From: a virus
Reading direction: 5' to 3' (one strand)
DNA length: 32,413 bases
IMG/VR virus record: IMGVR_UViG_3300022929_000116
Coordinates: 1-32,413 of that record
Below are positions 1 to 5,814 of this stretch, in pieces. The notes under the pieces were generated by a model. The model was not told the origin of the DNA. It worked only from the letters and a program-made list of their open reading frames with translations, and did no database searches. Every line of letters starts with the position of its first letter. Within the stretch, counting starts at the first letter, position 1. A program made the translations under genes and the position numbers.

Positions 1-41
1 TGGCATATGGAAAGAAAAAAGGCAAAGGACGTAAGTGCTAA
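1..41 (+). CDS. 3' end of a tiny lysine-rich peptide gene (partial)
   Basis: The first bases read in frame to a TAA at 39-41 and encode AYGKKKGKGRKC. The window begins with TG, so one missing A would give an ATG and a complete 13-residue peptide. It may equally be the tail of a longer gene. The product is strongly basic, like the next gene. No function is assigned. Confidence 0.35.
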   Translation, partial: AYGKKKGKGRKC

Positions 42-185
42 ATGCCTCGTGGACTGTGGGATAACATTCACGCTAAACGTAAGCGCATTAAAGCAGGTTC
101 CGGCGAAAAAATGAGAAAGCCAGGATCGAAAGGTGCGCCAACATCGAAAGCACTTAAAAATTCGCAAACGAAAAAAAAGAAATAA
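42..185 (+). CDS. small basic phage protein, 47 aa
   Basis: The ORF starts at ATG 42, overlapping the previous TAA, and encodes 47 residues beginning MPRGLWDNIHAKRKRIKAGS and ending in a lysine run. The 'GLWxNIHAKRKRIKAGSGEKMRKPG' pattern is one I recognise from many phage genomes, where it is annotated as hypothetical. About a third of the residues are Lys or Arg, which suggests nucleic-acid binding, but this is inference. It is convergent with the leftward cassette that ends at 201. Confidence 0.75.
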   Translation: MPRGLWDNIHAKRKRIKAGSGEKMRKPGSKGAPTSKALKNSQTKKKK

Positions 186-214
186 AAAAAGGCCGAGAGC
201 TCACGCTCTCAGCC
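181..214 (-). terminator. intrinsic terminator of the leftward 201-881 operon
   Basis: GGCCGAGAGC (191-200), loop TCAC and GCTCTCAGCC (205-214) form a stem with one mismatch. The adjoining A-run (184-190) becomes a U-run after the stem on the - strand. The stop codon of the 201-401 gene lies in the loop. No T-run follows on the + strand, so it acts leftward. Confidence 0.8.
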
Positions 215-401
215 TCTCAACTACGTTGTTATTATATTCGTTATACTCTTCCTTGGCTGCACGATAAACATTCATGAAGATATTACGTTTGAATGCTCTG
301 TTGTCTTCTTTGAAGAACTCGCAAAGCTCATCCATACGATGATCACTGATGTTGTTATGTGCACACCACTGCGCGAAGAAATAATAATGTTTTCTAGTCA
401 T
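201..401 (-). CDS. small hypothetical phage protein, 66 aa
   Basis: It starts at ATG 401-399 with MTRKHYYFFAQW and encodes 66 residues, acidic in the middle (DELCEFFKEDN). A further upstream TTG is in frame but lacks a ribosome site; the ATG has GGAG eight bases upstream. The MTRKHYxxxA start and the later ED-N-x-F-K/R pattern resemble a small phage family seen in many tailed phages with unknown role. It is last in a three-gene leftward operon and overlaps the preceding micro-gene by eight bases, indicating coupled translation. Confidence 0.7.
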   Translation of the reverse strand: MTRKHYYFFAQWCAHNNISDHRMDELCEFFKEDNRAFKRNIFMNVYRAAKEEYNEYNNNVVERLRA

Positions 402-495
402 CTCTTGGTCTCCGAAACAATATTGGAACAATTAAACCGATGATGATGAGCACTACGCCCACCACCATCGCTAGTAGTTTGAAAATGTTCTTCAT
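394..495 (-). CDS. 33-aa single-pass membrane peptide
   Basis: The ORF encodes MKNIFKLLAMVVGVVLIIIG, then LIVPILF and a basic/acidic tail RRPRDD. Residues 7-27 form one hydrophobic helix. Its ATG overlaps the stop of the 492-881 gene as ATGA, and its own end overlaps the start of the 201-401 gene by eight bases, so it sits coupled inside an operon. This coupling is the main evidence that so short an ORF is real. The charge distribution (Lys at the N-terminus, Arg cluster at the C-terminus) leaves topology uncertain. It may be a membrane-acting accessory peptide; no family recognised. Confidence 0.65.
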   Translation of the reverse strand: MKNIFKLLAMVVGVVLIIIGLIVPILFRRPRDD

Positions 496-881
496 GCTTC
501 TTCGACGCCATCAATGACGACATCAACGCTTTGCATGTCGATATTATCAAGGCCATCAAGATCATAGCAACTTGTGACGCCACTCACTAAATCTTCAGCT
601 TCGAAACCTTGAACAAGTGTTTCAGCTGTTTCTTCGTCTGGCGCACGTACTTTAATCATGAGATCAAATGTAAGTGTTACAGCTACATCGAACTCACGCT
701 CAATCTGAATGTTTTCGACTTCCTGAAGAGCATCGTCAACATCAACACCTTGTTCGCCAAGTGTTTCGAGACAGCTGTAAATAAAATCTTTCATCTCGCT
801 TGGGCTTTGGTTTTGGAATTGCTCTCCAACCGTTGTGTGGTTGTCGACAAAGCCGATGCTCATATTATAAAATTGTGTCAT
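492..881 (-). CDS. acidic hypothetical protein, 129 aa
   Basis: The start chosen is ATG 881-879 (MTQFYNMSIG), with GGAGG five bases upstream and the repeated promoter element just before it. A longer in-frame version would run through the promoter and the terminator of the neighbouring unit and is rejected. The protein is rich in Asp and Glu, especially in the C-terminal third (DLDGLDNIDMQSVDVVIDGV), and has no membrane segment. It heads a three-gene coupled operon. I do not recognise a family; the acidity would fit a DNA-mimic or inhibitor, but nothing shows that directly. Confidence 0.75.
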   Translation of the reverse strand: MTQFYNMSIGFVDNHTTVGEQFQNQSPSEMKDFIYSCLETLGEQGVDVDDALQEVENIQIEREFDVAVTLTFDLMIKVRAPDEETAETLVQGFEAEDLVSGVTSCYDLDGLDNIDMQSVDVVIDGVEEA

Positions 882-896
882 TACGACCTCCTTGTG

Positions 897-923
897 TTGT
901 CCATAAGGGGCAGCAATTTGCGT
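897..923 (-). promoter_or_regulatory. repeated promoter-like element, copy 1
   Basis: The coding (-) strand reads ACGCAAATTG, five bases, CCTTATGGACAA. It is one of five copies with identical internal spacing, each ending 15-19 bases before a start codon in the leftward cassette. The TTATGG end could be a start site at GG, as in T7-family promoters. It serves the 492-881, 394-495 and 201-401 genes. Confidence 0.65.
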
Positions 924-935
924 CTCAAATAGACG

Positions 936-960
936 AAAAAAAACCTCGCAAAAGCGAGGT
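936..960 (-). terminator. intrinsic terminator of the 976-1401 gene
   Basis: ACCTCGC (943-949), loop AAAA and GCGAGGT (954-960) form a perfect 7-bp stem. The A-run 936-943 gives a U-tract on the - strand. It lies between the 976-1401 gene and promoter copy 1, so the two units are insulated. Confidence 0.9.
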
Positions 961-975
961 AAGTTGTGCGTAAGG

Positions 976-1401
976 TTATGCAGCAAGTCTTCGCTTGCCT
1001 TTCCATTTAAGTGTCATTGCCTCATACGTTAACGTATCGTACTTTTTTAGTTCTGATCTCGTTAAACCAGTTTCGATCTGTCTTTGCAGCCAATAGTTTT
1101 CAGAACTAGAAGCAATATAAACATCGAAATAAACGGCATATTCATGACGCAACGATGTAACTGCGTTTGGATGCAATGGAACACCGTTTACTTGACGAGG
1201 TCCACGAGCCATCAATGCAACGCGTTTTAGTTCGCCAATGTGCAAAGGCATTTTATTAAACTGCTTAACATAGTCACGCACACGTTTATTGTGCGCAGCA
1301 ACTAGCGTTTTTAAATGCAGCAAGTCTGGATCGTCTTTTGTGTACACGCTGAACTTATAGTTGTCAGTATAACGATTTTCGAAATTACAAATAAAAGACA
1401 T
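976..1401 (-). CDS. hypothetical protein, 141 aa
   Basis: The start at ATG 1401-1399 (MSFICNFENRYT) is preferred because GGAG lies six bases upstream; an ATG two codons earlier abuts the GGAG. The 141-residue protein is basic at the C-terminus (MTLKWKGKRRLAA) and has no clear membrane segment. The central part (ELKRVALMARGPR, then HEYAVYFDVYIA) suggests an alpha/beta fold. It is a single-gene unit with its own promoter element (copy 2) and terminator. No family recognised. Its place in a cassette of independently expressed small genes suggests an accessory host-takeover or defence-related role, by inference only. Confidence 0.75.
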   Translation of the reverse strand: MSFICNFENRYTDNYKFSVYTKDDPDLLHLKTLVAAHNKRVRDYVKQFNKMPLHIGELKRVALMARGPRQVNGVPLHPNAVTSLRHEYAVYFDVYIASSSENYWLQRQIETGLTRSELKKYDTLTYEAMTLKWKGKRRLAA

Positions 1402-1416
1402 TCGCATCTCCTTGTG

Positions 1417-1443
1417 TTGTCCATAAAGAGATAAAAAATGCGT
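1417..1443 (-). promoter_or_regulatory. repeated promoter-like element, copy 2
   Basis: The - strand reads ACGCATTTTT, five bases, CTTTATGGACAA, then the leader CACAAGGAG. It differs from the consensus at two bases of the upstream box and is perfect in the CTTTATGGACAA box. It serves the 976-1401 gene. Confidence 0.65.
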
Positions 1444-1455
1444 CTGAATTAAACG

Positions 1456-1478
1456 AAAAAAAGAGCGCCGAAGCGCTC
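1456..1478 (-). terminator. intrinsic terminator of the 1483-1938 operon
   Basis: GAGCGC (1463-1468), loop CGAA and GCGCTC (1473-1478) form a perfect stem. A seven-base A-run at 1456-1462 gives the U-tract leftward. It lies just beyond the stop of the 45-residue gene. Confidence 0.9.
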
Positions 1479-1482
1479 ATAT

Positions 1483-1620
1483 TTAGTCTTTTGGTATTTT
1501 GAGAAGATCACCGATTTTGTCTAACGTTTTTTGTCCGCAAGACGACATGCGATCGTAATCCCAAAACAAATCTTCAACGAGTTCGTACAGTTTTTCGATT
1601 TCAGATGAATTAAATTCCAT
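1483..1620 (-). CDS. small acidic protein, 45 aa
   Basis: The ORF runs from ATG 1620-1618 (MEFNSSEIEKLYELVEDLFW) to TAA 1485-1483. CGGAG lies seven bases upstream of the ATG. It is predicted to be mostly helical, with two helices around a DRMSSCGQ turn, and acidic. Its start overlaps the end of the 79-residue gene by eleven bases, so translation is probably coupled. It is the last gene of the operon under promoter copy 3. Function unknown. Confidence 0.7.
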   Translation of the reverse strand: MEFNSSEIEKLYELVEDLFWDYDRMSSCGQKTLDKIGDLLKIPKD

Positions 1621-1849
1621 TTGTTAACTCCGTTATTTTATCTTTCGCAGATTGAAGATAAACAAAGCTGCCATGATCTCTTACACTTTGCAGTTTGTCG
1701 TTTTCATACTCATATTCATTGACTACAAAACGATCTGCACCGATTGGATACGTCAAACATTGAATGCTGAATTGTGAATGTTCGACACACTCATATTGGT
1801 CGTCTTCGACTAGTGGGTCGTTTGATTCTACAAATTTAAACGTAAGCAT
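1610..1849 (-). CDS. hypothetical protein, 79 aa
   Basis: The start chosen is ATG 1849-1847 (MLTFKFVESNDP), with GGAG seven bases upstream and a TGATG overlap with the preceding micro-gene. A longer reading in the same frame would start inside promoter copy 3, before its own ribosome site, and is rejected. The protein is acidic (VEDDQYECVEHS; NEYEYENDK) and looks like a small beta-rich domain. No family recognised. It is the second gene of a three-gene leftward operon. Confidence 0.7.
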   Translation of the reverse strand: MLTFKFVESNDPLVEDDQYECVEHSQFSIQCLTYPIGADRFVVNEYEYENDKLQSVRDHGSFVYLQSAKDKITELTNGI

Positions 1850-1938
1850 CACATACTCCATAACGCGAGAAACAACATCATCGACATAAATATAATCGAC
1901 ACACAAACAAACTCGATTGCTGCTTGTAATTTTGACAT
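1849..1938 (-). CDS. 29-aa membrane micro-protein
   Basis: The ORF encodes MSKLQAAIEFVCVSIIFMSM plus a hydrophobic tail ending LFLALWSM. Residues 8-27 are almost wholly apolar, so it is one membrane helix with very short ends. The start at 1938-1936 has GGAG six bases upstream and is the first ATG after the promoter element. The TGA overlaps the next gene's ATG as TGATG. A longer frame crosses the same region, but its start lies upstream of the ribosome site, so this small ORF is better placed. Compare the 33-residue membrane peptide at 394-495. Function unknown. Confidence 0.6.
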   Translation of the reverse strand: MSKLQAAIEFVCVSIIFMSMMLFLALWSM

Positions 1939-1953
1939 CGCAAACTCCTTTAG

Positions 1954-1980
1954 TTGTCCATAAAGACATGAAATTTGCGT
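1954..1980 (-). promoter_or_regulatory. repeated promoter-like element, copy 3
   Basis: The - strand reads ACGCAAATTT, five bases, CTTTATGGACAA, a perfect match to the consensus, followed by CTAAAGGAG. It serves the 1849-1938, 1610-1849 and 1483-1620 operon. Confidence 0.7.
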
Positions 1981-2035
1981 CTAAAAACTAAATTGATTTA
2001 TAAACTGATTGCTGCGTTTTTTGTTCGTTTTCGAT

Positions 2036-2074
2036 AAAAAAAAAAGAGCGAGACGACTTTCGTCATCTCACTCT
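2036..2074 (-). terminator. intrinsic terminator of the 2080-2547 gene
   Basis: A 13-bp stem (2045-2057 with 2062-2074, loop TTTC) adjoins ten A's (2036-2045). Two positions are C-A mismatches in + strand RNA but G-U pairs in - strand RNA, which shows that the structure works leftward. Confidence 0.9.
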
Positions 2075-2079
2075 CATTT

Positions 2080-2547
2080 TCATTTCGCAATTGCTTTCAT
2101 AACTTTGTCGATATATTTCGACTCGTTATTTCTCGCTTCGATTTCCCATGGTTGATTTAGATACGCTTCATAATTTTTTCGTGAATTTACAGGTTTGAAT
2201 TCTTTCGACTCAAACACATAGTTTGCACCTTTGTTCGACAATTTCTTAGTCGCATATTGTTGTGCATGTGTCATTTCATGAATGATTGTAGAAACGACAG
2301 CTTTTAAATCACGATCACGAATATCAATTGCGATTTCTTTTGACGAATGTTGATAGTGACCTTTTGCTGTTCGTAAATTTCTCACAAACATTTTCACATT
2401 ATCAACTTTGAAAATCTTTTTGCACTCATCAAACGCTTTGATCATGTCTTCAATATTTTCACGATAAAATTCGCGAAGGTCTTTGAAGTCACAAGCGACT
2501 GAACCAGTTGCAAATACGTCTTTTCTAACTTCGATAAATTTTGGCAT
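2080..2547 (-). CDS. SprT-like zinc metallopeptidase, 155 aa
   Basis: The start used is ATG 2547-2545 (MPKFIEVRKD), with GGAG six bases upstream; an ATG four codons earlier overlaps the GGAG. The catalytic motif IIHEMTHAQQY puts zinc-binding histidines at residues 90 and 94 and the catalytic Glu at 91. A downstream PWEIEARNNE (134-143) offers the third ligand, probably a Glu. Length and layout fit small phage zincins (SprT/M48-like in a broad sense). The N-terminal ~85 residues form a helical and beta-strand support typical of such domains. It is a single-gene unit under promoter copy 4. The substrate is unknown; a host protein target during takeover is plausible but inferred. Confidence 0.8.
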   Translation of the reverse strand: MPKFIEVRKDVFATGSVACDFKDLREFYRENIEDMIKAFDECKKIFKVDNVKMFVRNLRTAKGHYQHSSKEIAIDIRDRDLKAVVSTIIHEMTHAQQYATKKLSNKGANYVFESKEFKPVNSRKNYEAYLNQPWEIEARNNESKYIDKVMKAIAK

Positions 2548-2565
2548 AATTCGCTCCATGTTTTG

Positions 2566-2592
2566 TTGTCCATAAAGCGGTCAAATTTGCGT
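2566..2592 (-). promoter_or_regulatory. repeated promoter-like element, copy 4
   Basis: The - strand reads ACGCAAATTT, five bases, CTTTATGGACAA, a perfect consensus match. It precedes the metallopeptidase gene and follows the terminator of the 2631-2873 gene. Confidence 0.7.
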
Positions 2593-2605
2593 TCGAACTT
2601 TAACG

Positions 2606-2632
2606 AAAAAAAAAGACGCAATTAAGCGTCTT
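2606..2632 (-). terminator. intrinsic terminator of the 2631-2873 gene
   Basis: AAGACGC (2613-2619), loop AATTAA and GCGTCTT (2626-2632) form a perfect 7-bp stem. The A-run 2606-2614 yields a nine-base U-tract leftward. The gene's stop codon overlaps the stem. Confidence 0.9.
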
Positions 2633-2873
2633 AATTTCTTGAGTTGAAACCATTTTCTTCAATCAAATCACCAAGATCAAAGTCGATTATGTATTCACTC
2701 AAATTTGTTATGTCACCACATATTAATGATGTTGAACTGTCTTTTGTTTCAACACGAATATCATAATGTTTTGTGTCTTCAATCGACTCATCAGTCAAAT
2801 ATTGTGTTTCGATTTCAACATAATACTCATCATTTGAGTTGATCATCATGTTGTTTGAGATGTCGAATGCCAT
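2631..2873 (-). CDS. acidic hypothetical protein, 80 aa
   Basis: The start is ATG 2873-2871 (MAFDISNNMMINSNDEYYVE), with GGAG seven bases upstream. The protein is very acidic, with a C-terminus of DFDLGDLIEENGFNSRN and alternating beta-strand-like stretches. No cysteine pairs or membrane helix are seen. It is the first, promoter-proximal unit of the leftward cassette (promoter copy 5). No family recognised; the size and negative charge would fit a small inhibitor, which is inference. Confidence 0.7.
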   Translation of the reverse strand: MAFDISNNMMINSNDEYYVEIETQYLTDESIEDTKHYDIRVETKDSSTSLICGDITNLSEYIIDFDLGDLIEENGFNSRN

Positions 2874-2892
2874 TGTAATTCTCCAATGTCGT

Positions 2893-2919
2893 TTGTCCAT
2901 AAAGCCTACAAATTTGCGT
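2893..2919 (-). promoter_or_regulatory. repeated promoter-like element, copy 5
   Basis: The - strand reads ACGCAAATTT, five bases, CTTTATGGACAA, a perfect consensus match. It is the outermost copy and borders the divergent control region. Confidence 0.7.
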
Positions 2920-2985
2920 TCGAAGTTTATATTTTCTTAAAAACGTTTTAGCCCATAAATCTTATCCAACTCGAAAACAATTATC

Positions 2986-3004
2986 ATTAGATACTATATC
3001 TAAT
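2986..3004. promoter_or_regulatory. perfect hairpin, 8-bp stem and 3-nt loop
   Basis: ATTAGATA, loop CTA, TATCTAAT. The stem is perfect but has only one G-C pair. Phage N4 virion RNA polymerase recognises promoter hairpins with short stems and 3-nt loops, and this phage has an N4-like polymerase candidate. The link is a hypothesis only. Confidence 0.4.
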
Positions 3005-3123
3005 CACACACTCACTCACACTATCATAACATATTGATTTTGCTGAACAAATTGGCTCCCTTTCTCGTTTCGAATAACAAATCGATTATCATTAGAGCAT
3101 TTCGAAAAAGTCGGGAGTTGTTG

Positions 3124-3159
3124 TTGTTAGGGGTTCCTGCTTGATTTGCGCCCCAACAA
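3124..3159 (+). promoter_or_regulatory. possible leader hairpin before the late block
   Basis: TTGTT-A-GGGG (3124-3133) can pair with CCCCAACAA (3151-3159), with one bulged A and a 17-base loop. A second CCCCAACA at 3171-3178 overlaps the start codon of the fibre gene and could compete for the same G-rich strand, which would hide the start. Structure prediction by eye only. Confidence 0.3.
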
Positions 3160-3177
3160 ACCTATGGAGTCCCCAAC

Positions 3178-4146
3178 ATGGCATTAGAAACTGCTAGTTA
3201 TATCAATGGCTTAGTAGCCACAAACCCTACGGCTACAGACACCGTTGCACAAGCCGACGATCACATCCGCCTGATTAAAGCAGCCATTAAAGCTACATTT
3301 CCAAATGTCACGGGTGCTATTACTGCTACACAAGCAGAGGTAAACACACTCGATGGTTTCACAGGCACAGTCACTGACCTCAATTACGCCAAAGACTTAC
3401 GAGCCACTGGCGTCACAAACACTGAGTTTGATTACCTCGATGGTGTCACAAGTAACATCCAGACCCAGTTAAACAGCAAGCAGCCTACGATTACAGGCGC
3501 GGCTACAACGATTGACAGTGCAAACCTCACAGCCAGCAGAGCTTTGGTGTCAGACGCCAGCGGTAAGGTTGCTGCAAGTTCTACGATTACATCAACAGAA
3601 CTTGGGTATCTCAGTGGCGTCACAAGCAACATTCAAACCCAGTTTAACAACGTCAGTGGTTACCCACTAGATGTCCGTGTCTTCACAAGCGGCTCAAGCT
3701 ACACCGTACCAGCGGGAGCCAAAGCAATCCTGATTAAAGCATCAGGCGGTGGCGGCGGTGGTTCACACTGGATTTTCTCAGGCAATAACGCTGGTAATGG
3801 CTCTGCTGGTGCAGACACAACAGTAACTAACGGAACATTGGGTATCTCAATTACTGCCAAAGGTGGTGCGGCGGGTATTGTCGGGACAGGAGGCTACCAA
3901 GATTTCCTAACCGGAGACAGCGGTGGTGATGTTCAGCGAGGCAAAGGTTCTATTGGTGGTTCTGCTTACAATAATAACTACGACACGGCAGCTTTCCGTG
4001 GTGGCCCAGCGAACCTAGTAACCAAGTACGTCCAAAGTTCATCAGTAGGCGGTCAGACAATCAGCTTTACACTAGGCGCAGGTGGCGCAGGGTCATCATA
4101 TGGTCGTCAGGGTGAAACAGGCTATGTCGAAATCACAGTTTGGTAA
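3178..4146 (+). CDS. tail fibre / tail appendage protein, 322 aa
   Basis: It starts at ATG 3178 with GGAG eight bases upstream. The N-terminal third has the phage-fibre motif ATFPNVTGAITATQAEVNTLDG-like, then two copies of a Y-L-D/S-GVTSNIQTQ repeat (about residues 86-98 and 144-156). The C-terminal half is glycine-rich (SGGGGGGSHW, then GAGGAGSSYG) and starts with a VFTSGSSYTVPAGAKAI strand pattern common in fibre tips. It likely forms a trimeric fibre or adhesin on the tail. It is the first gene of the rightward block, and its stop is 15 bases before the nozzle gene. A receptor-binding role is inferred from composition. Confidence 0.8.
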   Translation: MALETASYINGLVATNPTATDTVAQADDHIRLIKAAIKATFPNVTGAITATQAEVNTLDGFTGTVTDLNYAKDLRATGVTNTEFDYLDGVTSNIQTQLNSKQPTITGAATTIDSANLTASRALVSDASGKVAASSTITSTELGYLSGVTSNIQTQFNNVSGYPLDVRVFTSGSSYTVPAGAKAILIKASGGGGGGSHWIFSGNNAGNGSAGADTTVTNGTLGISITAKGGAAGIVGTGGYQDFLTGDSGGDVQRGKGSIGGSAYNNNYDTAAFRGGPANLVTKYVQSSSVGGQTISFTLGAGGAGSSYGRQGETGYVEITVW

Positions 4147-4161
4147 GATAGGAGGCGTCGT

Positions 4162-5814
4162 ATGGCCAATATGCCACTTCGAAACGTAGGCCAATATGGT
4201 GTCGTTGCTGACATCGACCCAAACGACCTGCCACCAAACACATTCAACGACGGTTCAAACGTAATCTTCAATGACAACCGGGTTATGCGAGCACCAGTCC
4301 TTAAAGATCTGTTTAACCAGACAGTACAAAATCCACAGCACATTGGCTTAGCCGGAGCTTTCACCTACAACAACCCTGATGACGGCGCAGTTATATGCGT
4401 GGCTCACACAGATAACACTGTCACAAGCTATATTGATGGGGTTGCTGATGACGTAACACCTTCGGGCGCTATTACGTCAGGCACAGACGACGCACCTTTT
4501 GTCCACACAGAGGTTGCAGGACTGTCTGTATTGTGCCGCAAAACAACCGAGCCTTACATCAGAGACCATGTGTCAGCATTAGACTACAGCTTGATGTCTG
4601 TAGGCGATTGGCCTTCAGCCGACAGAGCCGTGTCAATGAGAGGTTTTAAAGACTTTATCATTGCGCTTAATGTGACTCAAAGCGGCATAGTCTATGACAC
4701 TATGGTCAAATGGACTGATGTCGTTCAGTACCGTGCTAACCCAGCTAGCGGCGTTGTATGGACACCGTCTGCTGCCAATAGTGCTGGCTCTACTATTCTT
4801 GCCAACTTTAAGACACCTATTGTCGATGGTTTACCGCTTAACAACGCTTTCATTATTTACTCTACAACCGAAACGGCAATCATGGAGTTTACTGGCTCTG
4901 AGTTCGTATTCTCGTTCCGTAAGTTCTATGACCGCGATGGTATGATTAGCCAAAACTGCGCAGTCAGTACCGGTAAAGAGCATTATGTCTTTGGTGACAC
5001 AGACATCTATATGCACAATGGCATCACGATGGAGTCTATCGCTGTGGGCCGTGTCAAAGAGCGTATTTATCGTGAGCTTCGCCGTGAAGACAAACACAAG
5101 TTTTTTGTGCATCTAGATGAGATCAATGATCTAGTCTATTTCTGTTACGTTTCAGACGAGTCTGATATTGGCTATCCTGGCACACATTATTGTAATCGAG
5201 CTGCAGTCTACAACCTTAAGTCCAAAACCTGGTCTTTTGTCGATCTTCCAAACGTTGTCGGTGCAGGGCAAAGCAACATTTCGTTAAGTGCTACTTCTTA
5301 CGCAACACAAACTGCAAGCTACGCCGCAACAGCAAACCCATACAACAGCTACCAAGACACAAGTCCGCGGATTTCAGTTTTTGTAAGTGCCCGAGACGAC
5401 GCAAATTCGATCACAGCAGGTCGCGTTTACGCAAATGACTTGTTAGTGACTGGTTTGCTAAACACTGTCGCAAACCCAGAAGCACTAAAACCTGCTTTTG
5501 TGGAACGCCGAGGGCTAGACCTTGATGAAACTCAGGCGCCTTTACGCTCTTACAAGCAAGTGGTGTCAATGATACCGCAAATAATCACTGTATCTGGTGC
5601 AGCTCCAGTTACAGTCAAGCTAGGTTTTACCGATCTTCCTTACGACGACAGTCCTACTTACGTCACAAACTACAATTTTGTGCCAAACATAGACCACAAA
5701 ATCGACAGTAAAGCTGCAGGCAGGCTTCTCGCTTATCGAATTGAAGAGCCATCAGGCGAGTATTTCTCGTTCAGTGCCGCTGACTTTGATCTATCGGTCT
5801 ATTCGGAGCGCTAA
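4162..5814 (+). CDS. tail nozzle/hub protein (P22 gp10 / T7 gp12-like role), 550 aa
   Basis: GGAGG precedes ATG 4162. The N-terminus (MANMPLRNVGQYGVVADIDP, then LPPNTFNDGSNVIFNDNRV) matches the conserved opening of podovirus tail-hub/nozzle proteins as I know them. The body is beta-rich, with blade-like repeats such as YRANPASGVVW and VYNLKSKTWSFVDLP, consistent with a beta-propeller-like hexameric tube below the portal and adaptor. It sits between a fibre gene and small virion genes. The role in closing the capsid and forming the DNA exit channel comes from the family; no enzymatic motif is visible. Confidence 0.8.
   Translation: MANMPLRNVGQYGVVADIDPNDLPPNTFNDGSNVIFNDNRVMRAPVLKDLFNQTVQNPQHIGLAGAFTYNNPDDGAVICVAHTDNTVTSYIDGVADDVTPSGAITSGTDDAPFVHTEVAGLSVLCRKTTEPYIRDHVSALDYSLMSVGDWPSADRAVSMRGFKDFIIALNVTQSGIVYDTMVKWTDVVQYRANPASGVVWTPSAANSAGSTILANFKTPIVDGLPLNNAFIIYSTTETAIMEFTGSEFVFSFRKFYDRDGMISQNCAVSTGKEHYVFGDTDIYMHNGITMESIAVGRVKERIYRELRREDKHKFFVHLDEINDLVYFCYVSDESDIGYPGTHYCNRAAVYNLKSKTWSFVDLPNVVGAGQSNISLSATSYATQTASYAATANPYNSYQDTSPRISVFVSARDDANSITAGRVYANDLLVTGLLNTVANPEALKPAFVERRGLDLDETQAPLRSYKQVVSMIPQIITVSGAAPVTVKLGFTDLPYDDSPTYVTNYNFVPNIDHKIDSKAAGRLLAYRIEEPSGEYFSFSAADFDLSVYSER

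Larger units (their letters stand above)
2920..3177. promoter_or_regulatory. divergent intergenic control region
   Basis: This 258-base, AT-rich, non-coding stretch separates the leftward cassette from the rightward late block. It holds a perfect hairpin (2986-3004), the direct repeat ATTATCATTAGA (2980-2991 and 3085-3096), and a possible leader hairpin before the first late gene (3124-3159). No convincing sigma70 pair and no copy of the leftward promoter element were seen facing right. The promoter of the late block is expected here. Confidence 0.55.

Noticed and set aside
398-583. 61-residue leftward ORF
   Set aside because: It overlaps the 129-residue and 33-residue genes in another frame, lacks a ribosome site, and has low-complexity composition.
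609-932. 107-residue rightward ORF
   Set aside because: It is antisense to the 492-881 gene and runs over the promoter element; Cys/Phe-rich composition is typical of a non-coding frame.
1610-1969. A single 119-residue protein in the leftward cassette
   Set aside because: Its start lies inside the promoter-like element and before the AAAGGAG ribosome site. Two coupled smaller genes (29 and 79 residues) fit the ribosome sites better.
3139-3170. CCTATGGAG before the first late gene as a rightward copy of the promoter element
   Set aside because: Only the TATGGA part matches; the ACGCAAATTT box at the fixed distance is absent.
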